This document shows, one piece after another, positions 1 to 11,511 of a stretch of 64,000 bases of DNA. Source of the stretch: Novipirellula aureliae (lineage in GTDB: Bacteria; Planctomycetota; Planctomycetia; Pirellulales; Pirellulaceae); NCBI RefSeq assembly GCF_007860185.1, contig NZ_SJPY01000002.1, positions 62,001 to 126,000 of the forward strand. Reading direction: 5' to 3'. The notes under the pieces were generated by a model that saw only the letters and a list, made by a program, of their open reading frames with translations, was not told where the DNA came from and searched no databases. Numbering within the stretch: position 1 is the stretch's first letter; every line of letters starts with the position of its first letter. The position numbers and the translations under genes were made by a program.

Positions 1-876
1 TTCGACCGAAGTCACAAAGGCAAGCCAATTGCCCTTTTTTGAGAACCGAAAGGCACGGACGAAGGGAAAGGTTCGCTGGATTTCGGTAGGCAGATTGACC
101 AGCTTTAGCGGCGTACCAACCGTCTTCTTCTTTGGGTCTTTATCGTCTTGGTCGGCCCTTGGCGGTTCGGAGTGCTGTGGTTTCTGCTTTGCTTTGGCCT
201 CGCTCTCTTCGACCGGATCCGGTTTGCTACGCCCAGGCTTACGAGTTGTTGCTCCGCGGCTCTTTAGCTTTAGCTGTTTTGCTGGCTGGCGAAGTCCTTC
301 GCCCGTCACTTCGTAAACCTCGCGTGGTCCCTTCTCGGTTTTATCAATCGGAGAGGTGACCGTTGGCTTTTCCATCTGGCATGCGACCCAATCACCGTTC
401 TCTTGCGGCAAACCAAAAGAGCGAGCGTCATCGAGAGTGATGATGTCACCCGACGCCAATTCGAGGGCCTGCATCTTGGCTTGGGGACGCTCCTGCGATT
501 CCTTTTTCTGTTTTCGAAATTGCTTCAGGATTTTTTTCTCTGGCGTGACCAAAAACACCGCGAATTGGCTGTTAAACGTGAAGCGGGCCTGTGCTGCACG
601 TTCGATCACATATTCACGCGCCGTATCGACGTGCTGGATGTGCAAGGTCGACTCACCATCAATGGCACCACTTTGGACCGCGTACAAGACCCAGTTGCCA
701 TCGTTTGAGATCTTGGCATTGGAAAGCGTATTCCAGACGTCGTAGTCGCTGTGCTCGAGCATTCGCCGGGTAATGTCTTGGGCCACGACAGCTGGGCAGA
801 AAGTCAAAAACACCAACACGGCAGCGATTTTGCTGATCCGCGATTGGCCTGTGAAACGGAACAAAAGTCTAGTCAT
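1..876 (-). CDS. S9-family (prolyl oligopeptidase-like) peptidase, N-terminal part, cut by window edge
   Basis: The reading frame is open from an ATG at 876-874 to the left edge (292 codons), so only the N-terminus is present. A GAGGAG Shine-Dalgarno site lies just upstream of the ATG. The protein begins with a hydrophobic signal peptide (residues about 15-32, ending near VVAQD), so it is probably exported. It continues with YDVWNTLSNAKISNDGNWVLY, and near the edge with FSKKGNWLAFV, which read like beta-propeller blades of periplasmic S9 peptidases. A charged Lys/Glu/Pro-rich insert sits around residues 195-255. The catalytic alpha/beta-hydrolase domain would lie outside the window, so peptidase activity is inferred from the family and not seen. 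It is transcribed divergently from the small membrane protein at 1099-1491. Confidence 0.6.
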   Translation of the reverse strand, partial: MTRLLFRFTGQSRISKIAAVLVFLTFCPAVVAQDITRRMLEHSDYDVWNTLSNAKISNDGNWVLYAVQSGAIDGESTLHIQHVDTAREYVIERAAQARFTFNSQFAVFLVTPEKKILKQFRKQKKESQERPQAKMQALELASGDIITLDDARSFGLPQENGDWVACQMEKPTVTSPIDKTEKGPREVYEVTGEGLRQPAKQLKLKSRGATTRKPGRSKPDPVEESEAKAKQKPQHSEPPRADQDDKDPKKKTVGTPLKLVNLPTEIQRTFPFVRAFRFSKKGNWLAFVTSVE

Positions 877-1098
877 CAAAAGAGGCTCCTCGGCACGTTG
901 TTATCCAATAACCGAGAGTAGCTACTCTTGTTAAAAAATGGAAACAAACTTGCCTTGGATGTCGCAGTTTTTGGCGATTTATCGAGGTCGACGTTGGAAT
1001 CCAGACGGCAGCCGGTTGACCCGCCCAGACGATACAATGCAGAACGGCCCTACTCCGTTTTCCATCGAAACGGCAACCTGCAAGCGGATCCAAAGCAA

Positions 1099-1491
1099 TT
1101 GAGCACCCTTCGACGAATCGTGGCCTACCTTTGGGCGTCGCCCTATACGATCGCTGGAATTACGATCGGGCTGTTGCTCGGTGGCCGGTTTCAGGTTGTC
1201 GACGGGGTCATTGAAATCAGCGGGCCGCGAATTGCGGGGCTCTTGCTGCGAATGCTCATCCCCGCCTTGGCTTTGACCTTTGGGCATGTCGTCTTTGGGC
1301 AAACCGAGGCTGCACTGGCACGGACTCGTGAACACGAACGGGTTCATGTACAGCAATATGAGCGATGGGGGATCGCCTTTGTGCCCGCCTACCTGACGTG
1401 CTGGCTGATTTTATCCCTCGCTGGCAGGGACGGTTACCGCGAAAATCCGTTTGAAGTGGAAGCTTACGCGGCCGACGACTGCCAAAAGTGA
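1099..1491 (+). CDS. small membrane protein with HExxH motif (putative metallopeptidase-like)
   Basis: I do not recognise a named gene. From the TTG at 1099 the product is 130 residues: a hydrophobic segment at about 8-28, a second at about 44-66, then H79-E-R-V-H83 followed by QQYERWG, a third hydrophobic stretch near 92-108, and RENPFEVEAYA near the C-terminus. HExxH plus a downstream Glu resembles zincin metallopeptidases, and the spacing to the Glu in NPFEVEAY would suit a gluzincin-like site. The function is not established. The frame stays open upstream to a TTG at 928, but that stretch is Arg/Pro-rich and unlike the rest, so I prefer the later start. Neither start has a clear Shine-Dalgarno site. 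Confidence 0.5.
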   Translation: MSTLRRIVAYLWASPYTIAGITIGLLLGGRFQVVDGVIEISGPRIAGLLLRMLIPALALTFGHVVFGQTEAALARTREHERVHVQQYERWGIAFVPAYLTCWLILSLAGRDGYRENPFEVEAYAADDCQK

Positions 1492-1683
1492 AGATAGGTA
1501 AGCAAAGTAGCCAATCCGATGAGGTCGAAAGAATGACTTAGAAGATTTTCTCTCAAGACGATTGGGCGGCAAAGATGTCGTAAACTTGCGAATTTCCTAG
1601 TGTTTCATGCAAGTCCTGGGGTCTCAGCGTCCGAAAACCTTCACATGACTCAAACAAATTCTACACTTTTTGCAAAACAGCCG

Positions 1684-1711
1684 TTGACCATTTTGGATCA
1701 GCCGCTATCTT
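1684..1711 (+). promoter_or_regulatory. candidate sigma70 promoter upstream of 23S rRNA
   Basis: TTGACC at 1684-1689 and TATCTT at 1706-1711 are separated by 16 bases. This fits a -35/-10 pair reading toward the rRNA genes. It is by inspection only. Confidence 0.3.
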
Positions 1712-1827
1712 TCTATCTCGCTCAGCAAATGAGTCTTCCAAACGTCCCCGAGGGACACCTGGTATGACCCCGCTCTGAGCGAAAGTGAGCCGGTTTAAGA
1801 AACTTTAAAAAAACTTCTCAAACACGG

Positions 1828-1856
1828 TTGACGGCAACGAATCGCCTCGCTATTCT
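1828..1856 (+). promoter_or_regulatory. candidate main sigma70 promoter for 23S-5S rRNA
   Basis: TTGACG at 1828-1833 and TATTCT at 1851-1856 have the ideal 17-base spacing. This is the best promoter match in the leader, about 550 bases before the mature 23S 5' end. With the candidate at 1684 it suggests tandem promoters, as is common for rRNA operons. Confidence 0.45.
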
Positions 1857-2409
1857 TCGCCCTCACTTGTGACCAACCGGCTGACGCCGACTGTCCCAGA
1901 GACATCATTCTGGGTACAATTCGCGTTGACCGGCTGTTCACAAAAACAGCGTCTCTTGCTGACATGACCCTGTGTCATCGGCGAGATATTGATATTTGAC
2001 AATTTGGTTGTTTTGGTAGTTGGCATCTAAAAAGAGCACCACGCTCATTTGGATTCAAGCTGACTTCGCTCAGAGCTTGCTCTAAGAGAAGGCGGTTTCC
2101 AATTGAGTTGGTAGTTTAAGAACAAGTTCTTAAGAAGCGTGCTAACGAAGAAGTCTTGCTGTACTTAACAGTAAAGAGTGAATCGTTAGCGATTAGTATT
2201 CTAATAGGATTCTGTGCAACGTGATTGCTGGCGATTTAATGAAGCCGCCTGTTAAGTCTTTTTGGCTTGAGAGGTAGCGTTCCTACAGAGCGTGTGGTGG
2301 AGGTTAATGAAGCAGTGATCAACACATGTGATATCGTTAATCGTAGAAACCGATCGATATTTTGGATTTCAATCGTGACGCAAGTTACTTTTGAGTTCGG
2401 GATTTCGGC

Positions 2410-5290
<2,881 letters not shown>

Positions 5291-5409
5291 GTCGATATCC
5301 CGCACTCAAATCTATTAGATTCTGATTGCTTCGACGAGCTTGCAAATGCGGATTACAGCTACCAAAAACAACCGGCTTACTAGCGGCGAAATACCCGTTA
5401 GTAAGTCTT

Positions 5410-5517
5410 TCCGGCGACCATATCGTAAAGGTTATACCTGTTCCCATCCCGAACACAGCAGTCAAGCTTTATGAGCCGATGATAGTGCATACCAGCGTGA
5501 AAGTAGGTATTGCCGGA
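5410..5517 (+). rRNA. rrf: 5S ribosomal RNA
   Basis: The terminal stem TCCGGC (5410-5415) pairs with GCCGGA (5512-5517). The characteristic CCCATCCCGAACACAGCAG segment (around 5443-5462) and AAGTAGGTATTGCCGGA tail are present. The length of about 108 bases suits a bacterial 5S rRNA. It lies about 120 bases after 23S with no tRNA between them, and a terminator follows directly. Confidence 0.93.
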
Positions 5518-5525
5518 TTTTTTAA

Positions 5526-5562
5526 AACCTCTTGTTTCGTAGCCGAAACAGGAGGTTTTTTT
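5526..5562 (+). terminator. rho-independent terminator of the rRNA operon
   Basis: A 14-bp stem with one G-U pair (5526-5539 with 5544-5557) encloses a TAGC tetraloop and runs straight into a T run to 5562. It lies 8 bases after 5S rRNA. The A run before the stem means it could also work for transcription arriving from the right. Confidence 0.9.
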
Positions 5563-5927
5563 ATGCGCTAAGCTCTCTGTCCCTTCAAAACCGGGGGTGC
5601 CCTGCTTCACTGCTCCCCCCGGCGACTTATCAAGGCTGCCCCTTCCCGGACGAAAAAGGATTCAATTAATCGCCGCTTTGCCGTGTCCTTTTTGGCTGCT
5701 GTCGAAACGGAACCGTCCCCGGGGAAAGGTGCGACGCCAGTGATGGAGCCGGCTTTAGCGTGGGCCATCCTGACTTAGCCCGGATGATTCATGGGCTTGC
5801 AAATTGTTTTGCTATCGTCTTCGCCTTAAAGCGTTTACGTTCATTGCTCGAAAAACAGTCTGCGTATCATCCGGGTTAGGCGATGCGGCAACGAGCTTCG
5901 GATCTGCCTATCGAAACGCTCGGCGAG
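5563..5927. repeat. intergenic region with inverted CCGGATGAT repeats
   Basis: I see no gene in these 365 bases between the rRNA terminator and the 3' end of the acyl-CoA dehydrogenase gene. AGCCCGGATGAT near 5778 and ATCATCCGGGTT near 5868 form an inverted pair about 90 bases apart. The left copy also sits in its own imperfect palindrome (AGCCC...GGGCT). This looks like a short interspersed palindromic element. Confidence 0.4.
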
Positions 5928-7871
5928 CTATTCGTATGGCATCATGATCTTCCCAGCGCGGACGTTACCAATTTCCGTCCACCCCTTTTCAACAATCATA
6001 CTTCCAAGCTGGGTGACTTGGCGGAAATCTCCGTCGCTGGGGGCTTCCCCGGTCAACCGCCTGCGAAGTTCTCGACAGACGGCATCGGCAGCGGATTGAG
6101 TCACGACGTCTTTCGATGCTCGCGCGTACAAACTGGTGACCAAAATCACGACTGCGTTTTGTACGTCCGAGGACATGGCTGACATGCGACATTGACGGTC
6201 AGCCAACGTCAACTGGTATTTGACCATGTTGCGACTGATCGTCATCCCACTTCGTGACAAGTATCGCTGCGCGAATCGCGTGTGTTGGCTCAAGCGTTCG
6301 TTTGACGCTGCAGCATTGCTTATCGAAGCGGGTGTCCATTTTGCGGACACGAGCTTTTGCTTGGCAAACCACATCGAATAGCGGGTGAGCGGTCCCTTCA
6401 ATGCCCAAACGTGTTTGGGGTTGATCGGGTTAAGTTTCGTTGTTCCCATCGAACCGAGCGTACGGCCAATCGGTTCGAAGAATTTCTTTCCATGATGTTT
6501 CACCAACGATTTCAGAAACGCCATGCCCAACATTTCTCCTTCACCTTCGTAGATACATGGAGCCAGGAAATCGTGAACGTTATCCCCAAACAAATGACCA
6601 GCTAGGAACGATCGGCCACCATGCGTTTTCATAAACAATTCGATTGCCGCTTCCTTTTGTGCCTCACTACCAAAAATTTTTGCGACGATACATTCCATTT
6701 CGCCTCGATAACCTTGATCGAGTAACCCGGCTCCCCAGGCGGTTAATGCATCGCAGGCGACAATCAACCCCGCCATCCGTCCGATCCGGCGACGAACCAA
6801 TTCACGTTTGTCGATTGATTTTCCATAGGTCTGGCGAAATTTACCCCACGGCAACATTTCGGCCAACATCATCCGCATCGCACCCGCTGCATTGGCACAT
6901 AGTGCAACACGTCCTAGATTGAGTCCGTGATAGGCGATGGTTAATCCATCCCCTTGCACCGGAGTGAGCAGGTTCGCGGCGGGAACGCGGAAATCACGAA
7001 AGATTATTCCAACGTTGTGAGCCCGACGCAGCGCATAGATCCCATATTTTTTGAGTTGAAAATGCTCATCGCAGCAGAACGGCAAATCGACGATGAGGAC
7101 GCTCGGTTTACCATCGATTTTGCAAACCAATCCGATCGTGCGTCCGGGGATGACATTGGTGATGAAGAGCTTTTCGCCATTGACCACATACTCGTCACCG
7201 TCAAGCACCGCATGAGTCCGTAGGGCAGTCATGTCGCTACCGGCGCACGGTTCGGTCAGGGCGAAAGCCGACAAGCGTCTACCGTCGGCCAATTTTGGCA
7301 AAAATCGACTTTTCTGTTCTTCGCTGCCGAATGAGCGAACGGGATCGACGGCGCCGATGCAACCATGAACCGATGCCAAGCCAGCGACCGTTGGATCGAT
7401 CATCGCCATTTGCGTAATCATTTCAGCGAATTGTCGCATCGTCGCTCCGCTTCCGCCATATTTGGTATCCACCAACAACCCCCAATAGCCCACGGATCCC
7501 AACTCAGCCAATACCGACGCGGCAATTTTGCCGTCTTCGCCGAGCAACGTTCCGTTGTCGCAATGTTTGCGAACCACCGCTAGCGACTGAGTCACCACTC
7601 GCGAGACCGATTCGTTTTGAGTCATCGGTGTGACTTCGAAGCCACTCGTTGCGACCTGTTTTCCCCAAACCGCTCGGTGTATCGGACTATTGACGGTTTG
7701 GTATTCAGCCGAAAACAACGCTTCGACTTCGTCATCTGCGTGATCGACCACTCCGGTGCGATGGGCTTCATCATACGATGCACCGCCTAAACGCAGAGCG
7801 GTTTCTGCGAACGATTCGGATTGCTTCGCTGGCTTCGCTTCTGGCTTCCGCGAATGGATATCAAGCGTCAT
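5928..7871 (-). CDS. acyl-CoA dehydrogenase (FadE-type, long C-terminal extension)
   Basis: This FAD enzyme catalyses the first dehydrogenation of fatty-acyl-CoA in beta-oxidation. The family signature FALTEPCAGSDM lies near residue 208. The middle domain follows with the FITNVIPG strand, and the C-terminal helical domain carries IYEGEGEMLG, the place of the catalytic Glu in many family members. At about 647 residues it is longer than the 380-residue short-chain enzymes; the extra C-terminal 150 residues resemble long-chain types. The ATG at 7871-7869 overlaps the TGA of the upstream gene (TGATG), and AAGGAG precedes it. A GTG one codon earlier is possible. It is the last gene of a four-gene operon, so it is probably translationally coupled to the hydratase/dehydrogenase. 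Confidence 0.9.
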   Translation of the reverse strand: MTLDIHSRKPEAKPAKQSESFAETALRLGGASYDEAHRTGVVDHADDEVEALFSAEYQTVNSPIHRAVWGKQVATSGFEVTPMTQNESVSRVVTQSLAVVRKHCDNGTLLGEDGKIAASVLAELGSVGYWGLLVDTKYGGSGATMRQFAEMITQMAMIDPTVAGLASVHGCIGAVDPVRSFGSEEQKSRFLPKLADGRRLSAFALTEPCAGSDMTALRTHAVLDGDEYVVNGEKLFITNVIPGRTIGLVCKIDGKPSVLIVDLPFCCDEHFQLKKYGIYALRRAHNVGIIFRDFRVPAANLLTPVQGDGLTIAYHGLNLGRVALCANAAGAMRMMLAEMLPWGKFRQTYGKSIDKRELVRRRIGRMAGLIVACDALTAWGAGLLDQGYRGEMECIVAKIFGSEAQKEAAIELFMKTHGGRSFLAGHLFGDNVHDFLAPCIYEGEGEMLGMAFLKSLVKHHGKKFFEPIGRTLGSMGTTKLNPINPKHVWALKGPLTRYSMWFAKQKLVSAKWTPASISNAAASNERLSQHTRFAQRYLSRSGMTISRNMVKYQLTLADRQCRMSAMSSDVQNAVVILVTSLYARASKDVVTQSAADAVCRELRRRLTGEAPSDGDFRQVTQLGSMIVEKGWTEIGNVRAGKIMMPYE

Positions 7872-10048
7872 CACGATACTCCTTGAAAGAGTTGGTTGTG
7901 TTTTGCCATCTCATCTAACAAAGATGGCGAGGAAAAGCGTGGACCGTATATCGATTGCATAAGTTTCAAGTTGGCTAAAACCGTGGTTTGCCCAATTGCG
8001 TTGATGACTTGCAGCGGTCCGCCTCGATGAGGTGCAAATCCGGTCCCCAAGACCATGGCCAAGTCGATCGCCCAATCATTTTGAACGACTTTTTCTTGCT
8101 TGACACGAATTGCCTCGACTAACATCGGGTAGATCAAACGGCGCTGAATGGGCGTCAATCCGTCTTTGATGAACTTAGCGGCCGATTGACGATCATCGTG
8201 ACGATCCAAAGGCTTTGGGAAGGCACGAGATAGCATCGCGGGCCCACGCTTCATTCCATTCTTGTAGCGGTAGAACCCGGCCCCCGATTTTTTGCCAAGT
8301 TTTCCAGTCTCGACCATTCGTGACAAGAACTTAGCGACACCCGAGAGTCCCTGCAGAACGCCATCGAGTGATTTGGCAACATGCAGCGCCACATCCAAAC
8401 CAACTTGATCGATCAATTCGCAGGGTCCCATCGGCATCCCGAATCGACGGACCTGCCTATCGAGTTCCATTGCCGTGTATCCTTCAGCGATCATCAGCAC
8501 GGCTTCCCCAAGATAAGGAAACAACACACGGTTGACCAAGAATCCGGTCGAGTCGGAGGTTACGATCGGCGTTTTGCCGAGTGCCCGCGTGAAGCCGACC
8601 AAACGAGCGATCGTCGCATCGTCGGTCTGTTTACCGCGAACCACTTCGACCAATTCCATCTTGTGAACGGGATTGAAGAAGTGCAGTCCGCCGACCAAAT
8701 GACCTCGATGGGTGGCCGCAGCCATTTCGCTGACCGACAACGACGAGGTGTTCGTCGCCAGGATCGTTTCGGGTGCCGTCAATCGGTCGAGAGCACGGAA
8801 TACTTGTTGTTTCACATCGATTCGTTCCACCACCGCTTCGATGACCAAGTCAGCATTGGCGAGCCAGTCGTCATCGGTCACCACACGAACTTGCCCCAGC
8901 AGTTTGTCTCGCTCCGCTTCACGAAAGCCCTTTCGTTTTGCGAGTTTGTCGATTAGCGACTTCACTCGTGCGCGTCCGGCGCCGGCGGCTTCTTCGTTGA
9001 CCTCTTGGATGACAACCTCGAAGCCACGGTAGCCTGCCAATTGGCCGATCCCAGCTCCCATCGCACCGGCTCCGATCACGCCGACTTTGCGGATAGGCTT
9101 TTCGTAGGCGACCGCAGGCTTGCCGGTCCATGTTCGCAAGGAACGAGCTGCTTCGCGAGCGAAGAACAAGTCGATCAGCCGGCGGCACGTTGGCGTCGCC
9201 AGCAAGTCGATAAACTCGTTCCTTTCCATCATGAAGCCTTGCGGGCGCAGTCCAAAACCTGCCCGTACGGAGCGGATCGCTGCATCGATCGCCGGATAGT
9301 GCTCCGCCTTCGATCTGGTCCGACTTCGCACTGCGTTCAACACCAGGTGACGGCCAATGCGAGAGTTTTCTATCGAACGCAACAACCTTGCAGGCCAGGA
9401 AATTTGTCGAGCACGCTTAGGGCATTCGAGCACATCATCCACAAAGGCGGAAACGCCACTATCCCAGCAATCAGGCTCGATCGCACGATCGATAAGTCCG
9501 ATTTTGACTGCTTCGGAAGCGGACAAAAACGAGCCTTGTAGAATCATCGACAATGCCCTGCGAATTCCTATTCGTTTTGGTAATCGCTGCGTTCCTCCCC
9601 AACCAGGAATCAGGCCGAGTTTTATTTCAGGAAGTCCAATCTTGGTGCTACTATTATCACGAGCGATCCGGTAGTCACACGCCAACGCCCACTCCAAACC
9701 GCCACCGAGACAGGGCCCATGGATGACGGCAATCGTAGGCATCGGCAGCCAATCGATCGCATCGAACAAGTGTTGTCCGCCATCAATGAGCTGGGCCGCT
9801 TCGATGGGCGAAGCGATTTTCGTAATCGCATTGATGTCTGCACCTGCTAAGAAGCCGGACTCTTTGCTGCTGGTGAAGACAACCGCTGTCGATGACGAGT
9901 CATGCAAATCGCGAACAAGATCATTTAGTTCGTGCATCACCGAAGCATCCAAAACGTTGAGTGGTCGGTCTGGTACATCAAGCATCACCGTCGTCACACC
10001 GCGAGCATCGGTTTGGAGCGTGAAAGCGTCGTAGGTTTTGCTGTTCAT
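7871..10048 (-). CDS. fadJ: bifunctional enoyl-CoA hydratase / 3-hydroxyacyl-CoA dehydrogenase
   Basis: The 725-residue protein has FadB/FadJ architecture. Residues about 10-200 form the crotonase domain, with GFLAGADI (oxyanion loop), GPCLGGGLEWAL (Glu119) and GLPEIKLGLIPGWGG (Glu141) as catalytic positions. Residues about 320-500 form the NAD-binding dehydrogenase domain, with VGVIGAGAMGAGI, ATNTSSLSVS and HFFNPVHKMELVEV, whose His is the catalytic base. The rest is the C-terminal dimer domain. It catalyses hydration of trans-2-enoyl-CoA and oxidation to 3-ketoacyl-CoA. It is third in the operon after ligase and thiolase. I cannot tell FadB from FadJ by eye, so the symbol denotes the type. 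Confidence 0.9.
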   Translation of the reverse strand: MNSKTYDAFTLQTDARGVTTVMLDVPDRPLNVLDASVMHELNDLVRDLHDSSSTAVVFTSSKESGFLAGADINAITKIASPIEAAQLIDGGQHLFDAIDWLPMPTIAVIHGPCLGGGLEWALACDYRIARDNSSTKIGLPEIKLGLIPGWGGTQRLPKRIGIRRALSMILQGSFLSASEAVKIGLIDRAIEPDCWDSGVSAFVDDVLECPKRARQISWPARLLRSIENSRIGRHLVLNAVRSRTRSKAEHYPAIDAAIRSVRAGFGLRPQGFMMERNEFIDLLATPTCRRLIDLFFAREAARSLRTWTGKPAVAYEKPIRKVGVIGAGAMGAGIGQLAGYRGFEVVIQEVNEEAAGAGRARVKSLIDKLAKRKGFREAERDKLLGQVRVVTDDDWLANADLVIEAVVERIDVKQQVFRALDRLTAPETILATNTSSLSVSEMAAATHRGHLVGGLHFFNPVHKMELVEVVRGKQTDDATIARLVGFTRALGKTPIVTSDSTGFLVNRVLFPYLGEAVLMIAEGYTAMELDRQVRRFGMPMGPCELIDQVGLDVALHVAKSLDGVLQGLSGVAKFLSRMVETGKLGKKSGAGFYRYKNGMKRGPAMLSRAFPKPLDRHDDRQSAAKFIKDGLTPIQRRLIYPMLVEAIRVKQEKVVQNDWAIDLAMVLGTGFAPHRGGPLQVINAIGQTTVLANLKLMQSIYGPRFSSPSLLDEMAKHNQLFQGVS

Positions 10049-10227
10049 GGTTTGGTTCCTTTTTTGGGTTTACTACCACCGCGAAACTTTGGAGCCTGCT
10101 TAAGTCGTGCAATGTACTTAGGCCGGAGGCCGACACAAGACTGCAATGTGCTGCCCTCTGGGCTAGGTTCAATACTACTCATTCAAATGCTACTCATTCA
10201 GCAGCCTGCTTTGCTTGGGAGGGCTCG

Positions 10228-11511
10228 TCATGTCTCAACCACCATCGCAACGCCTTGGCCGCCTCCTACGCAGAGTGTTGCTAATCCACGCTGCTTCCCC
10301 TTTGCTTTGAGTGTCCGTAGTAGAGTTAGTACGATTCGGGTTCCCGAGGTACCGACCGGGTGGCCGAGTGCGATCGCACCACCATGCACGTTGACGCGGT
10401 CCATCGGTAATTCGCCCACGGCACTTGACCGTGATAACTCGTTTTCCGCAAAACGCTTTGATCCAAACGCTCGTTCGCAGGCCAAGACCTGGGCCGCAAA
10501 GGCTTCGTTGATTTCGATGTTGTCGAAGTCCGTAAACGACAAGCCCGTTTTTGCAAACAGTTTTGCGGTTGCATAAACAGGCCCGAGCCCCATTCGTCGC
10601 GGATCGCAACCGGCGATTGAATAGGCGGTGATGTAACCGAGGGGTGGGCGAGAAAATCGATCGAGCTTGTCAGGATCGGATAAAACCAAAGCAGCGGCAC
10701 CATCGGTAAGCGGGCAACTATTGCCAGCAGTGATCGTTCCCTCCCGTCCAAACAGCGGACGCAGACGCCCGAGTTGTTCGAGCGTTTGATTTTTTCGCGG
10801 TCCATTGTCTCGTTCGACCGCTTCGCCGGTTGGAAGTGTGACGCTCGCGATTTCGCCAGACATAAAACATCGCTCCTGGGCTTCGCTCGCCTTCTTGTGA
10901 CTTTCCAGTGCAAACGCGTCCTGCTGGTCACGCGTGATAGGAAACTCCTTGGCCAATACTTCGGCGGTTTCGCCCATATTCAAACCTGAAACCGGGTCCG
11001 TCAGTCCCAGCTCAATCCCTGGAACCGGTTTGAAATGCTTCGGACGCATCGACGCGATCGTACGCAGCCGATCGAGCATCGACTTGGAGCGAGCTAGTCG
11101 TAACCAGAGCTTCGCTGCCTCGTGACTCAACAACATTGGAATCTGTGACATCGATTCGGTGCCTCCAGCGACGATGGTTGATGCACGGCCTTCTCGAATC
11201 CGACTGCATCCGGCAAAGATCGATTCCATTCCCGATGCACAATTCCGGTTGACCGTATGAGCGATGCGGTCGTTGGGAACGCCAGCTTTCAACGCAATCA
11301 CTCGAGCGATGTTGGCCGAATCAGCAGGCCCCGCGACGTTGCCAAACACGACTTCGTCAATATCGTTGGCGGATAAGCCGCAGCGAAGGAGTACGGCTTC
11401 GAGTGCCGTGCGGCCAAGCTCGACGGCTGAAACGTCGATAAATGCTCCGAATGCTTTTGCAAACGGCGTCCGTACCCCGTCGACGATGGCGATCGGTTTA
11501 TTGGATTGCAT
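10228..11511 (-). CDS. fadI: acetyl-CoA C-acyltransferase (3-ketoacyl-CoA thiolase)
   Basis: This thiolase cleaves 3-ketoacyl-CoA to acetyl-CoA and a shortened acyl-CoA. The nucleophile is Cys91 in NRNCASGMES. NEAFAAQ carries the His of the active site, GHPVGTSGTRI the second His, and LCVGGGQG the C-terminal Cys. The length of 427 residues is typical. I chose the ATG at 11511-11509 because AAGGAG sits nine bases before it and family homology begins there; a longer frame adds only a basic stretch that overlaps the ligase. The start overlaps the end of the acyl-CoA ligase gene by 14 bases. A gap of about 180 bases separates it from the hydratase/dehydrogenase. Confidence 0.9.
   Translation of the reverse strand: MQSNKPIAIVDGVRTPFAKAFGAFIDVSAVELGRTALEAVLLRCGLSANDIDEVVFGNVAGPADSANIARVIALKAGVPNDRIAHTVNRNCASGMESIFAGCSRIREGRASTIVAGGTESMSQIPMLLSHEAAKLWLRLARSKSMLDRLRTIASMRPKHFKPVPGIELGLTDPVSGLNMGETAEVLAKEFPITRDQQDAFALESHKKASEAQERCFMSGEIASVTLPTGEAVERDNGPRKNQTLEQLGRLRPLFGREGTITAGNSCPLTDGAAALVLSDPDKLDRFSRPPLGYITAYSIAGCDPRRMGLGPVYATAKLFAKTGLSFTDFDNIEINEAFAAQVLACERAFGSKRFAENELSRSSAVGELPMDRVNVHGGAIALGHPVGTSGTRIVLTLLRTLKAKGKQRGLATLCVGGGQGVAMVVET

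Larger units (their letters stand above)
1492..2409 (+). other. long rRNA leader without protein genes
   Basis: About 900 bases separate the upstream gene from mature 23S rRNA. I see no tRNA and no 16S rRNA here. It contains at least two sigma70-like promoter candidates (listed separately), a TACAAT hexamer at 1915-1920, a TTGACA hexamer at 1996-2001 without a good -10 box, and an exact inverted repeat TTAAGAAC/GTTCTTAA at 2116-2133. The 3' part is presumably processed pre-rRNA. Confidence 0.5.

Noticed and set aside
8381-8956. 191-residue plus-strand frame opposite the hydratase/dehydrogenase gene
   Set aside because: It is antisense to strongly conserved dehydrogenase motifs and has no similarity or start signal.
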